Shown piece by piece: positions 37,829-44,417 of a DNA stretch of 58,001 bases (position 1 is the first letter of the stretch; every line of letters starts with the position of its first letter). A program made the position numbers and the translations under genes. Source of the stretch: Dehalococcoidia bacterium (GTDB taxonomy: Bacteria; Chloroflexota; Dehalococcoidia; SpSt-223); contig BPIC01000009.1 in the NCBI GenBank assembly GCA_026003895.1, forward strand, positions 1-58,001, written 5' to 3'. The notes under the pieces were generated by a model. It was given only the letters and a program-made list of their open reading frames with translations. It searched no databases and was not told the DNA's origin.

Positions 37829-39466
37829 GTGCCTTCGATCCGCATTCGTTTCTTTCCGGGACAAGCGCTGGCGGTGGCCGCCGCGCTGATGATCGCGTTC
37901 GCCGGCTGCGTCGTCCCGCCAACTGGCGGCGCCCGAACGCCCGAGAGTGGAGGCCCCCCTCGCGGGGGTACGTTCGTTCGGACCAATCCCTCCGACGGCG
38001 CAACGATGAATCCCTTACTTGCCTCGGACAGCTATTCACGCGGCTATGCCGAAATGGTGTACAACGCGCCCTTGCTCCGGATGCACCCCGAGACCTTGGA
38101 ATGGGACACCAAGGAGGGCGCCGCTGAGTCGTACACGCTCTCCGCCGATGGTCTCTCCATTCGGTATCGCCTCAAGCCCAATCTTCAGTGGAGCGACGGC
38201 ACGCCGATCACGTCGGCCGACTATCTGTTCACCTTCGAAAAGATGCTCGACCCTGCGGTTGATTATCCCTACCGTGCCAACCTCGCGCTGATTGCCGGTG
38301 CGCGCGCCCCGGATCCACGCACGATCGAGTTCACCTTCACCGAGCCGTTTTGCCCGGCCATCGAGTACACCAACATCAACCCAATTCCGAAGCACGTCTT
38401 CGAGCACCTCGATATCAACGATAACCCACAGAACCAGCGTCCGACGGTGGGATCTGGACCTTGGCTGCTCCGGGAATGGGTACGGGACGATCACGCGACA
38501 TTCGTCGCGAACGAGAAGTTTTACCTCGGTCGACCGAATCTCGACACTTACACAATTCGAATCGTGCGCTCCAGCCAGATTGCGTTTTCCTTGCTCAAGA
38601 CCGGAGAGGTTGACCAGGCGAGCCTCCGGCCGGATGACTGGGAAGAGGCGAAACGCCTTCCCAACATCAACGTCATCAACTTCTACCCCGCAGGATCGAG
38701 CTGGGTCTACATCGGAATGAATCTCCGCAGCCCGCTGGTCAACGACTTGCGCGTTCGGCAGGCAATCGCCTCGGCGATTCCTCGCCAACAGCTAATCGAT
38801 CGGATCCGCCTCGGCCGAGCACGCTTGATCAACTCGATTTATGCTCCGAGTTCGTGGGCGCACGACCCGACGGTGCCGGGGATCGATTACGACCTCGAAC
38901 GGGCGCGCCAATTGCTCGACGAGGCCGGTTGGCGTGCACCCGTCGGCAACCCGGGCGGCATTCGGCAGAAGGACGGCCAGCCGCTGAAACTGCGCATCTT
39001 CTACAACGCCAGTAATCGCGACACCGAACAGATCGCGGTGGTCGCGCAAGCGTCGCTCCGTCAAGTCGGGATCGAACTCGAGGTGATCGGCGAGGAACTT
39101 AGCTCGCTCCTCAATCGGACCAACCGCACCCGCGACCTTGAATTGTGGGTCAACACGTGGATTTCGCCGATCGAACCGCATAGTCGCTACAACGCCTGGA
39201 AGAGCAGCGACAACGCCACCGGCTTCGCCGACCCGGTCGTCGATCGGCTGTTTCTGCAAGCGGCCTCGGTTCCCGGCTGCATGATCGCCGACCGCGCCCC
39301 GCTTTATCACGAAATCCAGCGCCGCATTGCAGCGGAGGTCCCCTATGTCTTTCTCTGGGAGATTGAGCTGCTCTACGGTGTCAACAGCCGGATTGTCACC
39401 AATCCGGTGACCGGGCTCGGCTTCTGGTATCGCGAATGGGAGTGGTACTCCAAGACCGGAAAGTGA
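37829..39466 (+). CDS. ABC transporter substrate-binding lipoprotein (peptide/solute family 5)
   Basis: 545 residues. A basic, hydrophobic leader ends in the lipobox FAGC (Cys near 27), so the protein is a lipid-anchored extracytoplasmic binder. GGTFVRTNPSDGATMNPLLASD, the ETLEWDTKEGAAESYTLS strand, LKPNLQWSDGTPITSADYLFTFEKM (family signature, given here as LQWSDGTPITSADY) and VRQAIASAIPRQQLI mark the DppA/OppA family. It binds oligopeptides or similar solutes. No permease or ATPase genes lie nearby, so its transporter must be encoded elsewhere. GTG start with GAGGAGGCGCC upstream. Confidence 0.92.
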   Translation: MPSIRIRFFPGQALAVAAALMIAFAGCVVPPTGGARTPESGGPPRGGTFVRTNPSDGATMNPLLASDSYSRGYAEMVYNAPLLRMHPETLEWDTKEGAAESYTLSADGLSIRYRLKPNLQWSDGTPITSADYLFTFEKMLDPAVDYPYRANLALIAGARAPDPRTIEFTFTEPFCPAIEYTNINPIPKHVFEHLDINDNPQNQRPTVGSGPWLLREWVRDDHATFVANEKFYLGRPNLDTYTIRIVRSSQIAFSLLKTGEVDQASLRPDDWEEAKRLPNINVINFYPAGSSWVYIGMNLRSPLVNDLRVRQAIASAIPRQQLIDRIRLGRARLINSIYAPSSWAHDPTVPGIDYDLERARQLLDEAGWRAPVGNPGGIRQKDGQPLKLRIFYNASNRDTEQIAVVAQASLRQVGIELEVIGEELSSLLNRTNRTRDLELWVNTWISPIEPHSRYNAWKSSDNATGFADPVVDRLFLQAASVPGCMIADRAPLYHEIQRRIAAEVPYVFLWEIELLYGVNSRIVTNPVTGLGFWYREWEWYSKTGK

Positions 39467-39488
39467 GCGCCCGCATCGTGCCGGGCGC
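39467..39488. terminator. Hairpin after the lipoprotein gene
   Basis: GCGCCCGCA, loop TCG, TGC, one-base bulge, GGGCGC, starting right after the stop codon and ending before the convergent gene's stop. It is well placed as a bidirectional terminator, though lacking a T-run. Confidence 0.5.
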
Positions 39489-39506
39489 ACCCGTCAAGAC
39501 CGGCCC

Positions 39507-40085
39507 TTAAAAGTTGCCAGCCTTGAGGCGATCGATCGCCTCCGACGCTTGTCGCTTCGAGATCTCCGTCGTGGCCCGGCCGTAGATTGAGCGGATGCGC
39601 TCGTCGATCTGGTCCTCGCTCAACCGATGCTCGTTGCGGCCGATCAGATAGATCGCCTTTACCTGCGCCGGCGTTGCCTTCGGCGTGTCGTCCTCGAGGC
39701 GAGCGCGGTTCCGGATCGGCGTCGGCCGGTTGTCGTCCACCGCCGCCTCGTCATCGTCTGGTGGCAGCTCTTCGAAGGCGACCGCCGAAACATTGATCGC
39801 GTCACGAAGCGCCCGCGCCTTGGCACGCGTCTCCGCCATCCGGATCAGGCAGGTGCGCATCGGCGCGGCCACGTTGTTCGGCGCTGCATCACCGATGCCG
39901 GAGTAGACCCCGGTGTCCAGTTCAACGGTCGCGTGGACGACCGCCGTCTGGCCATTGTCATCGCTGGGCGCTTGCAGGAGCTCGGTGCGAATGCTCCGAA
40001 GACCGCGATTGTGGGCTTCATCGAGCAGTCCGGCATACAGGACGAAGGTCTTACCCTGCCGTTCGACGATATATTCCTTCTTCAT
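39507..40085 (-). CDS. Single-strand annealing / Rad52-RecT-like protein
   Basis: 192 residues in two parts. The N-terminal ~105 residues (YAGLLDEAHNRGLRSIRTELLQ, given as LLDEAHNRGLRSIRTEL, then IRMAETRAKARALRDAINV) resemble Rad52-type annealing proteins and phage single-strand annealing proteins. An acidic linker (ELPPDDDEAAVDD) follows. The C-terminal ~55 residues (ATPAQVKAIYLIGRNEH, LSEDQIDERIRSIYG, ISKRQASEAIDRLK) match the helical tail found on phage recombination and ssDNA-associated proteins. The ATG has AGGGAGCAGGAACG upstream. The assignment is by motif memory, not a search; similar genes are usually called hypothetical. There are no other phage genes around. Confidence 0.6.
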   Translation of the reverse strand: MKKEYIVERQGKTFVLYAGLLDEAHNRGLRSIRTELLQAPSDDNGQTAVVHATVELDTGVYSGIGDAAPNNVAAPMRTCLIRMAETRAKARALRDAINVSAVAFEELPPDDDEAAVDDNRPTPIRNRARLEDDTPKATPAQVKAIYLIGRNEHRLSEDQIDERIRSIYGRATTEISKRQASEAIDRLKAGNF

Positions 40086-40247
40086 CGTTCCTGCTCCCTT
40101 TCTGACGCGCGTCAGAACAAGTGTTCGAATTTTACCGGGCCTCGTTCAGACTGTCAAGGGGCAAACCCAAGTGCTGCCGTTGCCGCCGCCTCCAAACCAC
40201 CATGCGTCGTGGTGCGACGCTGGCCAGCAGCCATCCAGCGAAGGCGC

Positions 40248-40253
40248 TACACT
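40248..40253 (+). promoter_or_regulatory. Candidate -10 box with very short leader
   Basis: TACACT 18 bases before the ATG at 40272. GGAGG lies between, so the leader would be about 12 bases with the ribosome site at its start. No good -35. Confidence 0.3.
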
Positions 40254-40271
40254 CGCCAGAGGAGGGCTGGT

Positions 40272-40811
40272 ATGCGAATCCATCCTGCCGTAACGCTGTC
40301 CGACGCTGAGCGCGCCGCCGTCAAAGCGCGCGTCCAGCACTTCATGGCAACGTTCCCGGCGCCCAAAATCGTCATCACACGCGGCCTCGATGGTCAGCCG
40401 CGCCACCGGCTGATGGGCGTACGTACCCGAGGCTTCTGGTGCTATCTCATCACCGTCAAGCCGTCGACCAAGATTGCCGAGCTTGAGGCCGACCCGCGCA
40501 TTCAGATCGTCTGGTATCAGTACGATGCCCATGACCCCGGCCAAGACCAGCCCCTGCGCTATGTCGCGGTTACCGGTATCGCGGAGCTCGTGTCAACTGC
40601 CGATGGCATGCGCTCGCTACCGGAGAATGACCCAGCCAAACTGGAGCACGAGCGGGAGTGGCGTTCTGTCAACCCGCCAAACATCACCGAGTTGGACGAC
40701 CAGACGCTCGAGTCATCGCGGCTGGGAATCATCGTCCGACCCGTCCGTATTCGCGTAGAGGGGTTCGTTCCCGGACCACGCTATCCGATGTACTTTCATG
40801 GGGACGAATGA
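40272..40811 (+). CDS. PPOX-class (pyridoxamine 5'-phosphate oxidase fold) F420/FMN-binding protein
   Basis: 179 residues of the split-barrel flavin/F420-binding fold. The features are PKIVITRGLDGQPRHRLMG, then TRGFWCYLITVKPSTKIAELEADPRI, IQIVWYQYD, RYVAVTGIAELV, and a C-terminal RPVRIRVEGF. Such proteins reduce or bind small molecules using F420H2, FMN or heme. ATG 40272 is set by GGAGGGCTGGT; the longer open frame upstream is antisense to the annealing-like gene. The rhomboid gene follows 18 bases later, so the two may be co-transcribed. Confidence 0.82.
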   Translation: MRIHPAVTLSDAERAAVKARVQHFMATFPAPKIVITRGLDGQPRHRLMGVRTRGFWCYLITVKPSTKIAELEADPRIQIVWYQYDAHDPGQDQPLRYVAVTGIAELVSTADGMRSLPENDPAKLEHEREWRSVNPPNITELDDQTLESSRLGIIVRPVRIRVEGFVPGPRYPMYFHGDE

Positions 40812-40829
40812 CGGCTAGCGAGGGAGACA

Positions 40830-41513
40830 GTGATTCCGGTTGGCGACGACAACGAACAGTTCGGCCCGGCGATCGTCACGATGACGCTCCTCGCACTCAA
40901 TCTGGTCGCGTTCTTCGTCCAAATCGTGCTTGGCGAGGCATTTACGTACGCGTTCAGCTTTGTTCCTGCCGATCTGTCCCTCTTCTTGCTCGGCCGTGCG
41001 CCGGCCGAGGTGCTAATCACGCTGGTCACCGCGATGTTTCTTCATGCTAGCCTTGGCCATCTCCTCGGCAATCTCGTCTTCCTTTGGGTATTCGGCGACA
41101 ACGTCGAGCATCGACTCGGGTCGGGCCTCTTCCTCGTTTTCTATTTCGTCTGCGGGCTGGCGGCGACGCTGACCCAGTATCTGATCGATCCCGTGTCGAC
41201 GATCCCGAACCTCGGCGCGAGTGGTGCGATCTCTGGCGTACTCGGAGCATACTTCGTGCTCTTTCCTGGCAATCTTGTCCGCGTGTTCGTCTGGCCCTTC
41301 TCGCTCTTTCTCGGGACCGTCGCTATTCCGGCGCTGATCATGCTTGGGTTCTGGTTCCTCTTGCAGTTGTGGGGCGGGGTAGACCAGTTTGGGCAGGTGA
41401 GCAGCGGCGGCGTCGCGTTCTGGGCGCACGTCGGCGGCTTCGTCGCCGGCATGGTGCTCAGCGTACCGTTTCGCGGCCGGCGGCGGCGCGCACTTCCCTA
41501 CTATCGGTACTGA
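40830..41513 (+). CDS. Rhomboid family intramembrane serine protease
   Basis: 227 residues, six or seven membrane segments. Cleaves within membrane-spanning helices of substrates. The catalytic Ser131 in NLGASGAISG and His200 in FWAHVGGFVAG are present, as are the His77...Asn81 oxyanion residues in GHLLGNLVFLWVFGDNVE (given as GHLLGN and FGDNVE). GTG start with AGGGAGACA upstream. The substrate is unknown. It lies downstream of the PPOX protein and is followed by the large gene-free gap. Confidence 0.93.
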   Translation: MIPVGDDNEQFGPAIVTMTLLALNLVAFFVQIVLGEAFTYAFSFVPADLSLFLLGRAPAEVLITLVTAMFLHASLGHLLGNLVFLWVFGDNVEHRLGSGLFLVFYFVCGLAATLTQYLIDPVSTIPNLGASGAISGVLGAYFVLFPGNLVRVFVWPFSLFLGTVAIPALIMLGFWFLLQLWGGVDQFGQVSSGGVAFWAHVGGFVAGMVLSVPFRGRRRRALPYYRY

Positions 41514-42862
41514 GGTAGAGAGCAAGCGAGGTGGTACTGCCGACGCGGCAGGGGACGCCTCCGTGAAAGCGGCGCCAGAATCCGGAAGCGGGTGCCAGCC
41601 GGCGGGGCGAGGTCGGCAGCGAGTGCGGGGGGATTCGAGGTCCGACGACGCTCCTGCTCCTCGATCGATCTGTTCGGTCTCGACGACCGGGTGTGTCCAG
41701 CCAACCACCGAACGAGTTCCTGCAGTACCAACGACCACCCCTCGCCTTCTGGACATCCCTCGCACGAACCCCCCGCACTCGCCTGCGGTCCTGCGAACCT
41801 ATCGATACTGGGGGAATCCGTGGTCGTACCTGCCGCTTGCCCGCACCTGACGTGCTCGATCGTGGGCAGGCACGCTGCGGCGTGGTCGCAGCGGCGCGGA
41901 CGGCCCGATGATGCTGGCCGTGTTGTCAGGGGCTGTCGCCGCCGGAATCTGAGCGCCGCTTCTCCTCACGCCCGCAGGGCAGGCGCCGCCGGCGAGCCCC
42001 GGGGGCGTTCCATCGCATGTTCTGATAGAGCACCCGCCACCACGCCGGCGGTCGGCGAATTCAACCACGGCGCTATCGCTGGGTCCCCACGGGCATCGAC
42101 CCAGCTGCCCGGGGACAAAACCCGGCGTCCGGCTGTGCATCTTCACCGAGAGTGACTTCGGCGTGTCATGAGCCGGTTTCGTGCGGGAGCGCACGCCACC
42201 GCCAACCGGATGTCGTGAACCGCGCTGTTCGTCCTCGGTTCTCGCCGCCGCGCCCCACAGCCTGCTACTAAGCTGCTCGACTGCCATCCGGCAGTTGGCG
42301 AAACGAGCCACGTGCGCTACGCCGACCGCTGGGGGAGGTGAGCCGCGGCGATGGCTCGACCCGGCGGTCTGCTCAATCTCCGGCGAGTAGCGTGACGAGC
42401 TCACCGGAACCCGAAGGACAGATCCTTTCGGCCCTCACCCGATCTCGAAGGCGGACGCTCCTTCAAGGACCGCTTCGGCGGATGCTCGTCGGCGGTGACA
42501 GGTCGCCGACAGGGAGCGATTCGTTAAGCTTCTCCCTCGCCAGCGCAACGCTGCCGCGAGGTGACGGACCGCCGAGCTGCTCCGCCAATCGAACGGAAGA
42601 AGCACGCCCGGTCTCGAAATCGTCGTGGAGTAAACTGACGGGCCAACTCCTTCAGCGGATCGGGGGGAGCGCACCCAAAGGCGGTGACGTCACCACCAAT
42701 AGTGCCAGCGCGTGGTAGCTTGTTTGGCAGGCCAGATCGCTCCTGCGGCCCCGAGCAATGCCAGCGATCTCCCGAGAAACCGAGTCTAATGTTCTTTTCC
42801 GGTTGACACGGTACGGTATAGTCCAGTTGGCCTCGTAGGGTCCTAGCCCGAACGGGGAGCGG
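41514..42862. other. Large gap without a recognisable gene
   Basis: 1,349 bases, by far the longest non-coding stretch here. Open frames on both strands are short or rich in Arg, Ser and Pro with no family features. A structured hairpin lies at 42173-42209. Near the right end TTGACA (42803) and TATAGT (42817) are visible, but only eight bases apart. No rRNA, tRNA, tmRNA, RNase P or SRP RNA signature was found. Possible contents are eroded gene remains, a non-coding RNA or a long leader of the next gene. Confidence 0.5.
42173..42209 (+). other. Two-part hairpin in the large gap
   Basis: The outer stem is CCGGTT (42173-42178) with AACCGG (42204-42209). The inner stem is CGTGCG, loop GGAG, CGCACG (42180-42195), separated by an asymmetric bulge. 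Stable and compact, it could belong to a non-coding RNA, but no known class is recognised. Confidence 0.35.
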
Positions 42863-44389
42863 ATGAGCATGCGAAGACGACGACGACGCGGCCGCCTTTG
42901 GCTTTGGCCGCTCGTTCTTCTCACGTTCGGCGGCGTGGCGCTTCTGGTGCCCCGACTCGTCGATGCGCTGCCCCAACCGTGGGAGCGCGGTCGGATCATC
43001 GACGAATACACCGGTCAACCCATTGCAGGCGCCGTCATTCGCTCCTCTGCAGGCTCTGCGACAAGCCGCGAGACGGGAGGATTCGTCCCTCCCCAAGGCG
43101 AGCGGTTCACGGTCGAGGCGGAAGGCTATCTCCCTCGGGAGGTGTCGGCGGCCGAGGTGTCGGCAGTCGCGTTGCGGCCGTCGGTTCTCGCCGGCGGTGT
43201 GGTTGATGCCGCGGATGGCCAGCCGATCGCGGGCGCGTCGATTTCCATCGGCACGATGGTTGTGCGGTCGAACGCCGAAGGGATTTATCGAATCCCCAAC
43301 GTCGAGCCAGAGCCCGTCGTCGTCGTCAAAGCACCTGGCTACGCACGCCGTATCCTCCGGCCGGTCCGCACGTCACGCCTCGACGTGCAGCTCACTCGCC
43401 AGCCGGTGCGGGCCGTCTATATGAGTGCCGCGACTCTCGCTTATGACCCCGGGAGAGAGCAGCTACTCTCCTCGCTCAGCCGCAATGGGCTGAACGCCAT
43501 TGTCATCGACCTCAAGACAGACCGCGGGACGCTCTCCTATGCCAGCAGCGTTGCGTTAGCGCGCGCGATCGGCGCGTCCGGCGGTGGCGACCTCGCCGCG
43601 GTGGTCAGACGGTTGAAAGCCCAAGACGTGTACGTCATCGGTCGGATCGTGGTCTTCCGTGACCGAGTGCTCGCCCAAGCCCGCCCCGAGTGGGCAATCA
43701 AGGACCGGCGCCGAGGGGATGCTGTCTACACCGACCCGGAAGGCGGCCAGTGGATCGACCCGTTTCGCCGAGAAGTCTGGGACTACCACGCTGCGCTCGC
43801 GGAGGAGGCCGCCGCTCTTGGATTCGACGAAGTGCAGTTCGACTACCTGCGCTTTCCCATCGACGGCACCGGCGACCATTTTGTCTACTCCGCACCTGCG
43901 ACGCCCGAGAGTCGCCCCGCTGCGCTCCAAGGATTCTTGAACCTGGTCAACGAACGGGTTCGACCGACAGGGCTCTTTGTCTCCGTCAATGTGTTCGGCT
44001 ATCTCGTCTGGAACGGCGGCGAGCTTGGGTATGGGCAGGATCTCGAGCACCTCGCAACATTGGTGGACTACATCTCGCCCACGCTTTACCCATCGACGTT
44101 CGGTGGGGGCGTCCCCGGCTTGGGCGACCGGAATAACGCGATCGCCAACCCATACGAGCTCGTGCGGCGCAGTCTCGAAGAGGCCAAGCGGCGGCTGAAG
44201 GGCGATGCCGTTCGGCTGCGTCCGTGGCTGCAATACTTCGACGACTACGCCTACCAGACGGGCAAGCGCTACGACGCGCTGGAAATCACTGCTCAACTGC
44301 GAGCTGCGGTCGATGCCGGCGCGTCCGGCTGGATGTTTTGGGACCCGACCAACCTGTACGCCCGAGGCGGCTTCGAGCGCCGCCCTTAG
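42863..44389 (+). CDS. Putative glycoside hydrolase (DUF4015) with N-terminal membrane anchor and regulatory-like beta domains
   Basis: 508 residues. A very basic start (RRRRRRGRLWLWPL) and one membrane segment (~15-35) anchor the protein facing outward. Two carboxypeptidase-regulatory-like beta sandwiches follow: ~45-105 with IIDEYTGQPIAGAVI, and ~110-175 with VVDAADGQPIAGASIS. From ~185 comes a TIM-barrel-like domain with GLNAIVIDLKTDRG, DVYVIGRIVVFRD, LGFDEVQFDYLRFP and YISPTLYPSTF, characteristic of DUF4015 putative hydrolases. Acidic residues in DEVQFDYLRFP are likely catalytic. ATG 42863 follows GGGGAGC. Substrate unknown, probably a surface polysaccharide. Confidence 0.85.
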   Translation: MSMRRRRRRGRLWLWPLVLLTFGGVALLVPRLVDALPQPWERGRIIDEYTGQPIAGAVIRSSAGSATSRETGGFVPPQGERFTVEAEGYLPREVSAAEVSAVALRPSVLAGGVVDAADGQPIAGASISIGTMVVRSNAEGIYRIPNVEPEPVVVVKAPGYARRILRPVRTSRLDVQLTRQPVRAVYMSAATLAYDPGREQLLSSLSRNGLNAIVIDLKTDRGTLSYASSVALARAIGASGGGDLAAVVRRLKAQDVYVIGRIVVFRDRVLAQARPEWAIKDRRRGDAVYTDPEGGQWIDPFRREVWDYHAALAEEAAALGFDEVQFDYLRFPIDGTGDHFVYSAPATPESRPAALQGFLNLVNERVRPTGLFVSVNVFGYLVWNGGELGYGQDLEHLATLVDYISPTLYPSTFGGGVPGLGDRNNAIANPYELVRRSLEEAKRRLKGDAVRLRPWLQYFDDYAYQTGKRYDALEITAQLRAAVDAGASGWMFWDPTNLYARGGFERRP

Positions 44390-44417
44390 AGCCCCGCGCC
44401 ATCCCGACGCCGGCCCG

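Noticed and set aside
41592..42155. 187-codon open frame in the large gap
   Set aside because: Low-complexity composition, no family similarity and no ribosome-binding site; kept as gap.
42803..42822. TTGACA followed by TATAGT upstream of the DUF4015 gene
   Set aside because: The boxes are only eight bases apart, so they cannot form one sigma70 promoter; neither has a good partner at 16-18 bases.
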